64,000 bases of DNA, taken from contig NZ_CADEAR010000010.1 of the NCBI RefSeq assembly GCF_902825325.1, positions 142,098 to 206,097 on the forward strand. The letters run 5' to 3'. The DNA is from Brucella tritici. GTDB lineage: Bacteria; Pseudomonadota; Alphaproteobacteria; Rhizobiales; Rhizobiaceae. Both the position numbers and the translations under genes were made by a program. The notes below the pieces were generated by a model that had not been told where the DNA came from, searched no databases, and saw nothing but the letters and a program-made list of their open reading frames with translations. Shown in pieces: positions 44,722 through 54,319 of the stretch; positions within the stretch are counted from its first letter, which is position 1; each line of letters starts with the position of its first letter.

Positions 44722-45915
44722 ATGAGCCTCTACGGTATGATGCGGACCGGTGTTTCGGGAATGAACGCGCAGGCGAACCGCCTGTCTGCGGTCGCCGACA
44801 ATATCGCGAATGCAAGCACCGTCGGTTACAAGCGTGCGGAAACCCAGTTTTCATCGCTCGTTCTGCCGAGCACCGGTGGTCAGTATAATTCCGGCAGCGT
44901 TCTGACCAATGTACGTTACGGCATTTCCGATCAGGGCGGTATCCGCTCCACATCCTCCACGACAGACCTTGCCATCGACGGCAATGGCTATTTCGTGGTG
45001 CAGGGGGCGGATGGCTCGACATTCCTGACACGCGCCGGTTCCTTCGTTCCCGACAAGAACGGCAATCTGGTCAATTCAGCCGGCTATTATTTGCTGGGCG
45101 CAGGCCCGAACGATCCGGCTGGCGCGCTGACGATACCTGGCCTGAACATCATCAATGTCAATAGCGCAGCACTTCCGCCCGAGGCCAGCACATCTGGCAA
45201 TTTCACGGTCAATTTGCCGTCTACCGATCAGGTTCCGGCAGCGGGCGAGTTCAATCACAAGACGTCGCTGATCTCCTATAATGATAAGGGCGAGAAGATC
45301 ACGCTGGATGTCTATTTCACCAAGACCGGCGCGGATGAATGGAGCGTCACGGTCAAAAACGCTGCCGATGACGCGGTGGTCGGTGGCCCAACGACGCTGA
45401 CATTCGATCCGACAACGGGCGACATGACGTCTGCTGGTGGCATTGCGATCGATCTTGGACCTTACGGCGGCCAGAACCTCAACCTCAATCTGGGTGCATC
45501 GACGCAGCGCGCCGGTGACTACACGATCTCGCAGGCGCAGATTAACGGTCAGGCGCCATCTGCGGTCAAGGGTGTGGATGTGGCCAATGACGGCTCGGTC
45601 GTCGCTATCTACGAAAACGGCACGCAGAAGGTTCTGGCACGCATTCCGCTTGCCAATGTCGCGAGCCCGGATCGCATGACGGTCGTGAGCGGCAACGTGT
45701 TTCTGCCGAGCGCGGAATCGGGTGATGTCCGCCTCGGTTTCCCGCAGAGCGATGGCATGGGCAAGGTCATGTCCGGCACATTGGAGGAATCCAACGCCGA
45801 TATTGCGCAGGAGCTGACCGACATGATCGAGGCGCAGCGCAGTTACACGGCCAATTCGAAAGTCTTCCAGACCGGCTCTGAACTGATGGACGTGCTGGTC
45901 AACCTGAAGAGATAA
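44722..45915 (+). CDS. flgE: Flagellar hook protein FlgE
   Basis: A 397-residue hook subunit. SLYGMMRTGVSGMNAQANRLSAVADNIANASTVGYKRAETQF (about 2-43) is the axial N-terminus; STTDLAIDGNGYFVVQGADGSTFLTRAGSFVPDKNGNLVNSAGYYLLG the D1 beta region; GTLEESNADIAQELTDMIEAQRSYTANSKVFQTGSELMDVLVNLKR the C-terminus with the hook signature. In Brucella flgE is a target of FtcR, the gene just upstream. A 373-base gap follows. Confidence 0.96.
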   Translation: MSLYGMMRTGVSGMNAQANRLSAVADNIANASTVGYKRAETQFSSLVLPSTGGQYNSGSVLTNVRYGISDQGGIRSTSSTTDLAIDGNGYFVVQGADGSTFLTRAGSFVPDKNGNLVNSAGYYLLGAGPNDPAGALTIPGLNIINVNSAALPPEASTSGNFTVNLPSTDQVPAAGEFNHKTSLISYNDKGEKITLDVYFTKTGADEWSVTVKNAADDAVVGGPTTLTFDPTTGDMTSAGGIAIDLGPYGGQNLNLNLGASTQRAGDYTISQAQINGQAPSAVKGVDVANDGSVVAIYENGTQKVLARIPLANVASPDRMTVVSGNVFLPSAESGDVRLGFPQSDGMGKVMSGTLEESNADIAQELTDMIEAQRSYTANSKVFQTGSELMDVLVNLKR

Positions 45916-46288
45916 GCTGGACTGTTCCGGGCGAGGGTGAAAAGCCTTTCCCGGAACGAGTGGATTGAATTTGATGTTTGAAACCCGACTGAATGAGATG
46001 CTGTTTCAAACGTCAAATTCGAAAAATCCACGAGATACATAAAGTTACTAGTGGTCTTTGCGATTCCGACATTTGCTCGGCGCCTGTATCAGAGGGACGC
46101 AAATGTCGGGATCAGACCACTAGCGCATTGAGAATACGAACCGTTCAGGCAACAGACACGGTTCGCACACGGGGCAGTTCCGATATCAGCGGAATTATCA
46201 GGGGCTTTCCAGGTGTTTGTTTTAGCCGCATTTCCGGACGCGAAACCGCTTCGCGGCCTTCGGGACTGCACTTGTAGGATGGGGTAAG
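45916..46288. other. Repeat-containing gap between flgE and flgK
   Basis: 373 bases without a credible gene. It contains a large inverted repeat (46048-46123) and, near 46230-46262, a short CGAAACCGCTTCGCGGCCTTCGG hairpin related to the dispersed repeats. The flgK promoter must be here if flgK is not read through from flgE. Confidence 0.6.
46048..46123. repeat. Inverted repeat between flgE and flgK
   Basis: Left arm 46048-46076 (CTAGTGGTCT ... CCGACATTTGC) pairs with right arm 46099-46123 (GCAAATGTCGG ... AGACCACTAG): two perfect blocks of 10 and 11 bases with a few unpaired bases between. It can form a long hairpin with a 22-base loop. Confidence 0.8.
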
Positions 46289-47743
46289 ATGTCGCTTAGT
46301 TCTGCTCTTCTGACGGCCAAAAGTTCGCTTGCGGCAACGTCCAAGCAGACCTCCGTTGTCTCAAGCAATATTGCGAGGGCCAACGATCCGGATTATTCCC
46401 GGCGCACCAGTTCTCTCGTATCTGGGCCTTACGGCTCCCTTTACGTGGGTATCAGTCGGTCGGCGGATGAAGCCTTGTTCAACAAGTTCATCCAGTCGAA
46501 CAGCACGGCCTTTTCCTCTTCCATTCTCGCAGACGGGCTTAACCGTCTTTCGTCGCTCTATTCGGCAGACAATTATTCCGGCTCGCCATCGGCCCTGATC
46601 GGCGATCTGCGCGATGCGCTTCAGACCTATGCTGCGTCACCCTCCAACAGCGCGCTTGGCGACAGTGTTGTTTCCACGGCGCAATCGCTCGCCAATGCAC
46701 TTAATGCCGGAACCAAGCAGGTTCAGTCCCTGCGCAACGACGCTGACCGCGACATTGCGGATTCCGTTGCCAACATCAATGATCTGCTTGCCAAGTTCGA
46801 AAAGGTGAATCAGGAGATCGTCGGCGGCACGCGCGCCAATCGCGATGTCTCCGACTATATGGATCAGCGCGACTCGATCCTGAAGCAGCTTTCCGGCGAG
46901 ATCGGCATCACCACCATGATGCGCGGTGACAATGACATGGTCATTTTTGCCGAAAACGGTGTAACCCTCTTCGAGACGACAGCGCGCAAGGTGAGCTTTG
47001 AGCAATCGACGGTACTGACGCCGGGCATTGCTGGCAAGGCTGTGCTGGTGGATGGCGTTCCGCTCAACCACGAGACCTTCGACCAGCCTTATGGAACGGG
47101 CCGCCTCAGCGGCTTGCTGCAGCTTCGCGATCAGATCGCCCCGCAATATCAGATGCAGCTTGATGAAATTGCGCGCAATCTGGTGACGATGTTTGCCGAA
47201 AGCGACCAGACCGGCGTTGGCGCGGACCAGACGGGCCTGTTCAGCTGGGCCGGATCGCCGGATGTTCCAGGTGCAGGCCTTTCGGCAGGCATTGCAGGCA
47301 CCATCAAGGTATCTTCGGCCTTCGTTACGTCTGAAGGCGGCAGTCCGCTTCTTCTGCGTGATGGCGGAGCCAACGGGCCTGACTACAAATACAATAGCGA
47401 AGGTGCGGCAGGTTTCAGCGATCGCCTGCGTGCGCTCAATGAAGCGTTTTCTGAGCCGATGACCTTCAATTCGGTGGCGGGTCTGGCGACAAATTCCAGC
47501 CTGACGGATTATAGCTCATCGTCGATCAGCTGGCTTGAAGGCAAGCGCCAGAAGGCCAGCAGCGAATTCTCCTATAATGCGACGATTGCCGGTCAGGCAG
47601 ATGCGGCGCTCTCCAACGCCAATGGTGTCGATATGGACACCGAAATGGCGCTGCTTCTCGATCTTGAACATTCCTACCAGGCATCGAGCCGGGTGCTGAC
47701 CACGATTAGCGCAATGCTCGACGATCTTCTCAACGCGGTGTGA
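46289..47743 (+). CDS. flgK: Flagellar hook-associated protein 1, FlgK
   Basis: A 484-residue hook-filament junction protein. SLSSALLTAKSSLAATSKQTSVVSSNIARANDPDYSRRTSSLV (about 2-44) is the axial N-terminus with NIxxAxxxxYxR, and NANGVDMDTEMALLLDLEHSYQASSRVLTTISAMLDDLLNAV the FlgK C-terminus. Usual length is 450-650. Five bases separate its stop from the flgL start codon used here. Confidence 0.94.
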   Translation: MSLSSALLTAKSSLAATSKQTSVVSSNIARANDPDYSRRTSSLVSGPYGSLYVGISRSADEALFNKFIQSNSTAFSSSILADGLNRLSSLYSADNYSGSPSALIGDLRDALQTYAASPSNSALGDSVVSTAQSLANALNAGTKQVQSLRNDADRDIADSVANINDLLAKFEKVNQEIVGGTRANRDVSDYMDQRDSILKQLSGEIGITTMMRGDNDMVIFAENGVTLFETTARKVSFEQSTVLTPGIAGKAVLVDGVPLNHETFDQPYGTGRLSGLLQLRDQIAPQYQMQLDEIARNLVTMFAESDQTGVGADQTGLFSWAGSPDVPGAGLSAGIAGTIKVSSAFVTSEGGSPLLLRDGGANGPDYKYNSEGAAGFSDRLRALNEAFSEPMTFNSVAGLATNSSLTDYSSSSISWLEGKRQKASSEFSYNATIAGQADAALSNANGVDMDTEMALLLDLEHSYQASSRVLTTISAMLDDLLNAV

Positions 47744-47748
47744 GGCCA

Positions 47749-48795
47749 ATGAAAGCGCAATCGATTTCCACCTATGGCGCAACGTCAGCCCTGCGAGCCC
47801 TTGTGGCGAAGAACAAGGCCGAAATGTTGAAGGCGCAGCAGGAAGCGACCACGGGAACCGTGTTCGATGTCGGCCTGTCGCTCGGCTCCAAGTCCGGCCA
47901 GACCGTATCGTTGCGCAAGGAATATGATCGTCTGAGCGTGTTGACGGACATGAACAAGCTGGTGCAGCAGCGCATGAATGCGACGCAGACCGCAGCCGGC
48001 ACGATCATCGAGAACACGCAGAACTTTCTGGGCGACCTGACGGGCGCCAACAATACCGCTGAAAGCGCTGCGACAATTGCAAAATCGGCAAAATCCATTC
48101 TCAATTCCGTCACCGGCCTGCTCAACACCAGCTTTAATGGCGAATATATCTTTGCTGGTGTGAACACCGATGTGAAGCCGGTTGCCGACTATACCGAAGG
48201 CAGCACCGCGCAGACGGCGGTGCGTCAGGCATTTCAGGATCATTTCGGCTTTGCAATCGACGATCCGCAGGTGGCGAATATCACCGGCGACGAGATGAAG
48301 GCCTTCCTGGAAGGCGATTTTGCCGATCAGTTCAATGATGCCAACTGGGCCGCAAACTGGTCGGATGCATCGGACACGGTCATCAAGAGCCGGATTTCGC
48401 CGACCGAAACCGCTGATACGTCGATCTCCGCCAATGCGGACGGTTTCCGCAAGACGATCATGTCGGCGGTCATGGTGGCGGAATTTGCAACCATCGGTCT
48501 CAACAGCTCGGCTTTCGAAGCCCTGACGCATCAGGCCATGCAGACCACGACGACGGCGATCACCGAAACCACGTCGGAGCAGACGACGCTCGGTCTTGCC
48601 CAATCGCGCACTGAAGCTGCCACCACACGTATCGCGGCACAGCAGAAGATCCTGAACCAGTCCGTGCTCAATCTCGAAGAAGTCGATCCTTACGAAGCGG
48701 CAACGCGCGTCAACGCGTTGAAGACGCAGATTGAAACTTCCTATTCGCTGACGGTTCAGCTGCAGAATATGAGCCTGCTCAACTATCTCAGATAG
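47749..48795 (+). CDS. flgL: Flagellar hook-associated protein 3, FlgL
   Basis: A 348-residue junction protein with flagellin-like ends: SISTYGATSALRALVAKNKAEMLKAQQEATTGTVFDVGLSLGSKSGQTVSLRKEYDRL and the C-terminal EEVDPYEAATRVNALKTQIETSYSLTVQLQNMSLLNYLR. SFNGEYIFAGVNTDVKPV (about 133-150) is the FlgL marker following the first coiled coil. The ATG at 47749 is chosen, with GTGAGG a few bases upstream; the frame could start at a GTG nine bases earlier. Confidence 0.93.
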   Translation: MKAQSISTYGATSALRALVAKNKAEMLKAQQEATTGTVFDVGLSLGSKSGQTVSLRKEYDRLSVLTDMNKLVQQRMNATQTAAGTIIENTQNFLGDLTGANNTAESAATIAKSAKSILNSVTGLLNTSFNGEYIFAGVNTDVKPVADYTEGSTAQTAVRQAFQDHFGFAIDDPQVANITGDEMKAFLEGDFADQFNDANWAANWSDASDTVIKSRISPTETADTSISANADGFRKTIMSAVMVAEFATIGLNSSAFEALTHQAMQTTTTAITETTSEQTTLGLAQSRTEAATTRIAAQQKILNQSVLNLEEVDPYEAATRVNALKTQIETSYSLTVQLQNMSLLNYLR

Positions 48796-48860
48796 TCGAG
48801 ATGAAATGAGGACGGACGCAGCATGATGCGAGCCCGTCCGAACTGATAGACGGAGATACC

Positions 48861-49205
48861 ATGTATCAGATGCGCTACGAAGATGTCATGAATGACGATA
48901 TGGCGAGCGCCAAGGAACGGGAGCGGGCACTGTTCGACCGTTCCATCGCGATGCTCGAGGCGGCGAAGGCAAACGGCAGCGGCTCCCGCGAAGCGATCGA
49001 CGCGACCTATTTCACCACCAAGCTCTGGACCACGATCATCGATGATCTGGGGTCGGAAGAAAATGTGCTGCCGAAGGAACTGAAGGCCGCGATCATTTCC
49101 GTCGGTATTTTCGTGCTGAAGGAAATCGAGCGTATCCGTCAGGGCGAAAGCAACGATTACGCCACGCTGATCGAGATCACGCAGTCGATCCGGGATGGGC
49201 TTTGA
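48861..49205 (+). CDS. flaF: Flagellin synthesis regulator FlaF
   Basis: A 114-residue helical cytoplasmic protein matching alphaproteobacterial Fla[74 protein letters not shown]. In Caulobacter and Brucella FlaF is needed for flagellin production and works against FlbT. It is 65 bases after flgL and 1 base before the FlbT start used here. Confidence 0.93.
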   Translation: MYQMRYEDVMNDDMASAKERERALFDRSIAMLEAAKANGSGSREAIDATYFTTKLWTTIIDDLGSEENVLPKELKAAIISVGIFVLKEIERIRQGESNDYATLIEITQSIRDGL

Positions 49206-49206
49206 G

Positions 49207-49665
49207 ATGACCCCGAACGGAAAACCGGCCATTCGCCTTTCGCTGCGCGCGGGCGAAAGAATCTTCATCAACGGTGCAGTACTGCGAGCCGACCGCAAGG
49301 TTTCGCTTGAACTCCTGAACGATGCGACCTTTCTCCTGGAAAACCATGTTCTTCAGCCGGAAGACACGACCACACCGCTGCGCCAGCTTTATTTCGCGGC
49401 GCAGATGATGCTGATCGAACCGGCCATGCGCGAACAGGCTCACATCACCTTCGCGCAGATGCTGAAGAGCATGTTCTCGACCTTCAAGGATACGGAAATC
49501 CTGAACGCGCTGAAGCTGGTCGACGAGCTGGTTCATAACGGGCGTGTCTTCGAGGCGCTCAAGACAATTCGCGCGCAATATCCACGCGAAGCCGGACTGA
49601 TGGGCCATGAAAGTCCGGCTTTGCCTGTGCTCAAAACCCGGAAATCTGCGGAGGCAAACCCGTGA
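49207..49665 (+). CDS. flbT: Flagellin mRNA translation repressor FlbT
   Basis: A 152-residue RNA-binding regulator that in Caulobacter binds the flagellin mRNA leader and blocks its translation until hooks are complete; in Brucella it acts on FliC. Family marks: [37 protein letters not shown] (about 13-49) and [18 protein letters not shown]. The ATG at 49207 fits the family's N-terminus; an ATG four codons earlier overlaps flaF. Its stop overlaps the flgD GTG. Confidence 0.93.
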   Translation: MTPNGKPAIRLSLRAGERIFINGAVLRADRKVSLELLNDATFLLENHVLQPEDTTTPLRQLYFAAQMMLIEPAMREQAHITFAQMLKSMFSTFKDTEILNALKLVDELVHNGRVFEALKTIRAQYPREAGLMGHESPALPVLKTRKSAEANP

Positions 49666-50072
49666 CCACGACACCGCCGATTGGCGCGAATACGACGAAT
49701 AACAACACGACGAACAACAGCAATTCTGCGGCCAACAAGGCAAGCGTGGATTATAATTCCTTCCTGAAGCTTCTGGTGACCCAGATGCAGAATCAGGACC
49801 CGACGCAGCCGATGGATGCGACGCAATATGTTTCGCAGCTTGCGACCTTCTCCAATGTCGAGCAGGCCGTCCAGATGAACAGCAAGCTTGAAACGCTGAT
49901 CGCCAACACGTCGCTGACGCAGGCCGAAGGCTGGATCGGCCGCACGCTGACCAATGCCGACGGCAGCATATCGGGCGTCGTGAAATCCGTGACCATTCAG
50001 TCCAGCGGCATGCTGGCCGAACTGGAAGACGGCAAGACGCTGATGATCGGCGCAGGCGTCAAGATCAGCTAG
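49662..50072 (+). CDS. flgD: Hook assembly scaffold FlgD (GTG start)
   Basis: A 136-residue hook cap. An Asn/Thr-rich leader precedes [50 protein letters not shown] (about 29-78), which is the FlgD N-terminal signature. The C-terminal FnIII/TUDOR part of enteric FlgD is missing, giving the short form known in Rhizobiales. GTG start at 49662, with GGAGG about eight bases upstream. Confidence 0.95.
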   Translation: MTTTPPIGANTTNNNTTNNSNSAANKASVDYNSFLKLLVTQMQNQDPTQPMDATQYVSQLATFSNVEQAVQMNSKLETLIANTSLTQAEGWIGRTLTNADGSISGVVKSVTIQSSGMLAELEDGKTLMIGAGVKIS

Positions 50073-50083
50073 GAACCGACGCG

Positions 50084-50350
50084 GTGAACGAAGCCGACGC
50101 GCTTGATATCGTCAATTCTGCGATCTGGACCGTGCTTATGGCAAGCGGCCCGGCAGTGCTTGCCGCCATGCTTGCAGGCATCGGCATCGCACTTTTCCAG
50201 GCGCTGACGCAGATTCAGGAAATGACGCTGACCTTCGTGCCGAAGATCATCGTCATTTTCGTCGTGCTGGCTCTGACCGCGCCTTTCGTCGGTGCGCAGA
50301 TCAATTCCTTCACGCTATTGGCTTATTCCCGCATAGAAAAAGGCTTTTAG
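50084..50350 (+). CDS. fliQ: Flagellar export gate protein FliQ (GTG start)
   Basis: An 88-residue protein with two membrane helices: SAIWTVLMASGPAVLAAMLAGIGIALFQALTQIQEMTLTFVPKIIVIFVVLALTAPFVGAQ. The LxQAxTQIQExTLxFxPKI motif is the FliQ/SctS signature. It forms the export gate with FliP and FliR. GTG start. The stop codon lies at the left edge of a dispersed repeat. Confidence 0.96.
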   Translation: MNEADALDIVNSAIWTVLMASGPAVLAAMLAGIGIALFQALTQIQEMTLTFVPKIIVIFVVLALTAPFVGAQINSFTLLAYSRIEKGF

Positions 50351-50493
50351 AGCCTGTTCCAAAAGTCGCCATCTGTGGCTGCAAATGGCAATTTGTCTGC
50401 GTTCCGGTGCTCATGTACCCAGAAGTACACTCCGCTCCGGTACTCGAAAATCACCATTTTCGCACACACATGCCGTTTTTTGATTCAGGCTCT
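50349..50493. repeat. MITE-like repeat, copy E (between fliQ and flhA)
   Basis: A 145-base element bounded by AGAGCCTG and CAGGCTCT (eight-base terminal inverted repeats). Its reverse complement shares about 85 bases of near-identical core with the element at 62726-62869, including GATTTTCGAGTACCGGAGCG and TGAGCACCGGAACGCAGA. It overlaps the last two bases of the fliQ stop and interrupts the fliQ-flhA spacing. Confidence 0.82.
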
Positions 50494-50546
50494 TCGCACA
50501 GCCCTCGCGCAAGCTTCGCAAGCTAAGGTCCGTCCCGAAACAGGAG

Positions 50547-52643
50547 ATGGATGTGCAGCAGGCAGCAGCTAAACCCTTGATGAAAAGCGGACTTCTGACC
50601 GGCAGCGATATGGGTCTGGCGGTCGGCATCATCATCATCCTGACGGTGCTTTTCCTGCCTGTTCCGGCTGTCGTGCTGGATATCGGCCTGGCATTCTCCA
50701 TCGCTTTTTCGGTCCTGATCCTGATGGTTGCACTCTGGATTCAGCGCCCACTCGACTTTTCCGCCTTTCCGACGGTACTGCTCATCGCCACCATGATGCG
50801 ATTGTCGCTGAATATTGCGACGACGCGCGTGATTCTCACCCATGGAAATGAAGGCTATCTCGCCGCCGGGCATGTGATCCATGGCTTCTCGCAATTCGTG
50901 ATGGGCGGCGACTTCGTCATCGGTCTGGTGGTTTTCTGCATTCTCATCATTGTCAACTTCCTGGTCATCACCAAGGGTGCGACACGTATCGCGGAAGTGG
51001 GCGCGCGCTTCACCCTCGACGCCATCCCCGGCAAGCAGATGGCCATCGATGCCGATCTCTCATCGGGTCTGATCGATGAAAAGGAAGCGCAGCGCCGTCG
51101 TCGCGAACTGGAAGAGGAAAGCTCCTTCTTCGGCTCCATGGACGGTGCTTCGAAATTCGTTCGCGGCGATGCCATTGCAGGCCTCATCATCACCGCCGTC
51201 AATATTTTCGGCGGCATCATCATCGGCGCCACGCGCCATGACATGGATATTGCGCACGCCGCCGACGTCTTCACCAAGCTGTCGGTCGGCGATGGTCTGG
51301 TCACACAGATTCCGGCCCTGATCGTGTCGCTTGCCGCCGGTCTTCTGGTGTCGAAGGGCGGCACACGCGGCTCCGCCGATCAGGCGATCTTCGGCCAGCT
51401 GGGTGCCTATCCTAAGGCGCTTCTGGTTGCGGCGATGCTGCTCTTCGTCCTCGGCATCATGCCGGGCCTGCCAGCCTTCCCATTCTTCATGCTGGGTGGC
51501 GCAATGGCTTTCATCGGCATTGCCGTACCCCGTCGACAAGCGCGCCAGCGCGAGGCTGAAGCGAACGAGGCTGGCAAGAAGCAGCGCGAAGCGGAAGAGC
51601 AGGAGCGCAATTCCGTCAAGGCGTCACTCGAAACCAACCAGATCGAACTTTGCCTCGGCAAGCAGCTTTCCGCCCGCCTGATTGCATCGCAGCAGGAGCT
51701 GGCGCACCGCGTCAACAAGATGCGCCGCAAGTTTGCGCAGGAATACGGATTCGTCATCCCGGAAATCAAGGTCACGGACGACATCGCGCTTCCGCCCAAA
51801 AGCTATCGCATCAAAATACACGGCACGGCTGTCGCCAGTCACGAGTTGCGTGTCGGCGAAACGCTTGTCGTGCTTGGTGACCGCCCGATTCCGTCCATTC
51901 CGGGTGAGGAAGTGCGCGAACCGGCCTTCGGCATGCGCGCCTATTCCGTGCCGGAAACCTTTGCGTCCGATCTGCGCCGCGACGGCTATATGACCGTGGA
52001 TAATCTCTCGGTCCTGCTGACGCATTTGAGCGAAATCGTCCGCAACAATCTGGCCCAGCTTCTTTCCTACAAGGACATGCGCATTCTGCTGGACCGTCTC
52101 GGCTCTGAATATCGCAAGCTGCTGGAAGATATCTGCCCGTCGCATATTTCCTATTCGGGCCTGCAGGCGGTTCTGAAGCTGCTGCTCGCCGAGCGCATCT
52201 CCATCCGCAACCTGCATCTGATTCTCGAAGCCATTGCGGAAATCGCGCCGCTCGTCCGCCGCCCGGAAATGATCGTGGAGCATGTCCGCATGCGCATGGC
52301 GCAGCAGATTTGCGGCGATCTTTCCGACAATGGCGTGCTGAACGTTCTGCGTCTCGGCAATCGCTGGGACCTGGTTTTCCACCAGAGCCTCAAGCGTGAC
52401 GCCAAGGGTGAAATCGTGGAATTCGACATCGATCCGCGCCTGCTGGAACAGTTCGGCACGGAGGCCTCCACCGTCATTCGGAAGCATTTCGACAATGGCG
52501 AGCGTTTCGTGCTGGTTTCGTCACCGGAAGCGCGGCCATATATTCGCATGATGATCGAGCGGCTGTTCGCCACCCTGCCAGTGCTGTCCCATGTTGAAAT
52601 CGCGCGTGGCGTGGAGGTGAAATCGCTCGGCGCCATCTCGTAG
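50547..52643 (+). CDS. flhA: Flagellar export gate protein FlhA
   Basis: A 698-residue export-gate protein with eight membrane helices in the first half ([43 protein letters not shown] begins it) and a large cytoplasmic C-domain. The FHIPEP region reads [59 protein letters not shown], unmistakable for FlhA/SctV. ATG at 50547 directly follows AGGAG, so the GTG at 50553, six bases from the AGGAG, may be the true start. Confidence 0.97.
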   Translation: MDVQQAAAKPLMKSGLLTGSDMGLAVGIIIILTVLFLPVPAVVLDIGLAFSIAFSVLILMVALWIQRPLDFSAFPTVLLIATMMRLSLNIATTRVILTHGNEGYLAAGHVIHGFSQFVMGGDFVIGLVVFCILIIVNFLVITKGATRIAEVGARFTLDAIPGKQMAIDADLSSGLIDEKEAQRRRRELEEESSFFGSMDGASKFVRGDAIAGLIITAVNIFGGIIIGATRHDMDIAHAADVFTKLSVGDGLVTQIPALIVSLAAGLLVSKGGTRGSADQAIFGQLGAYPKALLVAAMLLFVLGIMPGLPAFPFFMLGGAMAFIGIAVPRRQARQREAEANEAGKKQREAEEQERNSVKASLETNQIELCLGKQLSARLIASQQELAHRVNKMRRKFAQEYGFVIPEIKVTDDIALPPKSYRIKIHGTAVASHELRVGETLVVLGDRPIPSIPGEEVREPAFGMRAYSVPETFASDLRRDGYMTVDNLSVLLTHLSEIVRNNLAQLLSYKDMRILLDRLGSEYRKLLEDICPSHISYSGLQAVLKLLLAERISIRNLHLILEAIAEIAPLVRRPEMIVEHVRMRMAQQICGDLSDNGVLNVLRLGNRWDLVFHQSLKRDAKGEIVEFDIDPRLLEQFGTEASTVIRKHFDNGERFVLVSSPEARPYIRMMIERLFATLPVLSHVEIARGVEVKSLGAIS

Positions 52644-52702
52644 GAGGTCAGCGTTTGTCGATCCTCTGATCCTTCGATCCTTCGAGACGGTTCCCTTCGC
52701 TC

Positions 52703-52820
52703 CGCTCAGGGCACCTCCTCAGGATGAGGGGAGCGAGGGGTGGAGACGCCCTGTCCGCGCTCAGGGCACCTCCTCAGGATGAGGAAAGAGTTCAGCGTCC
52801 ACACCCCTCATCCTGAGGAG
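52703..52820. repeat. Direct and inverted repeats between flhA and fliR
   Basis: The 27 bases CGCTCAGGGCACCTCCTCAG plus GATGAGG occur identically at 52703-52729 and 52758-52784. An inverted copy of the CTCCTCAGGATGAGG part follows at 52806-52820. Transcripts could form alternative hairpins. Such CTCATCCTGAGGAG elements are common between genes in Rhizobiales. Confidence 0.85.
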
Positions 52821-52898
52821 CCATGCCGAGCTTGTCGAGCTTGGCGTCTCGAAGGGCAAGGGGAGTAGTTATTGCTTCATACGATGAAAGGGCCTTGA

Positions 52899-53666
52899 GT
52901 GCCTGTCGCGCAGTTGCCGCTTAACGAAATCATCCTGGCCGCTGTTCTGGCGTTCTGCCGCATCGGCGCGTGTCTGATGCTGATGCCGGGGCTTTCGAGT
53001 GCGCGCATTCCGTTGCAGGTCAGGCTCTACATCGCACTGGCCTGTTCATTCGCGGTCCTGCCGCTGGTGTTGCAGCGTATCGTTACCGTTGTCGATGCCG
53101 GGCAGCCATGGACCTTGTTCCGCCTGATGGCGAGCGAAATGTTTGTCGGCGCGGTGATCGGCATTCTGGCGCATATCTATTTCTGGGCGCTGCAATTCAT
53201 GGCCAGTACGATGGCGGTTTCAGTCGGCTATTCCGGTTCTCCTGCCGATGCCATTACCGAAAGCGAACCGCAGGCGACGCTTGCAACCATTGTCACTTTC
53301 AGCGCTCTGTTCCTGTTCTTCATTACCGACATGCATCTGGAAATCTTCCGGGCACTGCTCAATTCCTATGTGGCCATTCCGGTTGACGGGCAGTTTCGCC
53401 CCGATGCGGCGATGATCGACTTCACCGATGCGCTTTCGGCGGCTTTTCTGGCAACGCTGCGCATTGCGGCGCCGTTCATCGTCTTTGCGATTCTCGTCAA
53501 CTTCGCCATCGGTCTGGTGAACAAGCTGACCCCGACGATACCGGTTTACTTTGTGTCTATGCCATTCGTGCTGGGGGGAGGGCTGCTGGTGGTCTATTTC
53601 ATCCTGCCGGAACTCCTGCGTTTCTTCACCAATGAAACTGCGACGCAGTTGCGCGAGCTGTTTTGA
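52899..53666 (+). CDS. fliR: Flagellar export gate protein FliR (GTG start)
   Basis: A 255-residue protein with about six membrane helices. NEIILAAVLAFCRIGACLMLMPGLSSARIPLQVRLYIALACSFAVLPL is the FliR N-terminus; the end PTIPVYFVSMPFVLGGGLLVVYFILPELLRFF is also typical. Completes the FliP-FliQ-FliR-FlhB-FlhA gate. GTG start at 52899; 255 bases of repeats separate it from flhA. Its stop overlaps an upstream TTG of the next frame. Confidence 0.95.
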   Translation: MPVAQLPLNEIILAAVLAFCRIGACLMLMPGLSSARIPLQVRLYIALACSFAVLPLVLQRIVTVVDAGQPWTLFRLMASEMFVGAVIGILAHIYFWALQFMASTMAVSVGYSGSPADAITESEPQATLATIVTFSALFLFFITDMHLEIFRALLNSYVAIPVDGQFRPDAAMIDFTDALSAAFLATLRIAAPFIVFAILVNFAIGLVNKLTPTIPVYFVSMPFVLGGGLLVVYFILPELLRFFTNETATQLRELF

Positions 53667-53674
53667 GGGCAGCT

Positions 53675-54076
53675 ATGACGAATCCGCGCAATCTCAAGAA
53701 GCTCATTGAACTGCAAAAGCTCGGCAGCGCCCGGCTGGAACAGGCTCTTGCTGCAGCCAATGCGCGCAAGGGCGCGCTGGAGGAAGAGCGGGAGGCGCTT
53801 ATCGCCATGCAGGATCGCCGCTATGATGGTGATGCGCTCAATATCGATCCGTCGCTGCTCATCAAGCGCCTCGGAGCCAATGCCATCGAATCGCAGCAGC
53901 TTGAGCAACGTCTCGAATCACAGCGCAAAGCACTTTTGCAGGAACAAAGGCGGGTCGAGTTGCTGGAAGATCGCCTGACGGATGCTGGAAATGATCGCGA
54001 ACGGCGCGAACTTTCCAGCCTGATCGAGGAATTTATTAGCCGGAAAACGACAAATAAGTCGCAAAACCCTGATTGA
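53675..54076 (+). CDS. FliJ-like coiled-coil protein
   Basis: A 133-residue highly charged protein predicted to be almost all alpha-helical coiled coil (about 8-45 and 75-120), e.g. LKKLIELQKLGSARLEQALAAANARKGALEEEREAL and QQLEQRLESQRKALLQEQRRVELLEDRL. Size, helical hairpin shape and place right after fliR suggest a FliJ-type export chaperone for FliI, but the sequence has no diagnostic motif. ATG at 53675 is used, with GAGGG six bases upstream. Confidence 0.65.
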   Translation: MTNPRNLKKLIELQKLGSARLEQALAAANARKGALEEEREALIAMQDRRYDGDALNIDPSLLIKRLGANAIESQQLEQRLESQRKALLQEQRRVELLEDRLTDAGNDRERRELSSLIEEFISRKTTNKSQNPD

Positions 54077-54146
54077 GCGCAAAATCCAGGCTGAACGCAC
54101 GCACAAGTTTCAGTCAAGTTTGACCCATTATGGTGCAAGTAACAAA

Positions 54147-54304
54147 GCGCATCCCAAAAAGTGCGAAGCGGTTTTTGGACAAGATGCGCGCAAGGACGAT
54201 CAGAACGCATCCCAAAAAGTGTGAAACAGTTTTTGGACAAGATGCGCGACAAAACTAAACGTTAGAGCGCCGATCTGATGCAATCAGATCGAAACGCGCT
54301 CTAA
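54147..54304. repeat. Dispersed palindromic repeat, copies C1 and C2
   Basis: Two direct copies of a CGCATCCCAAAAAGTG ... TTTTTGGACAAGATGCGCG unit (C1 54147-54190; C2 about 54205-54250), followed by a 37-base palindrome at 54265-54301 (GAGCGCCGATCTGATG ... GAAACGCGCTC). C2 plus palindrome matches the reverse complement of 60720-60820; the 37-base part differs there at one base. It lies between the FliJ-like gene and flgJ. Confidence 0.88.
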
Positions 54305-54319
54305 AACAAGGAGTTGTGC

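Noticed and set aside
52680..52870. Possible insertion-sequence remnant between flhA and fliR
   Set aside because: No transposase coding and no target duplication; the DNA consists of short CTCATCCTGAGGAG-type palindromes.
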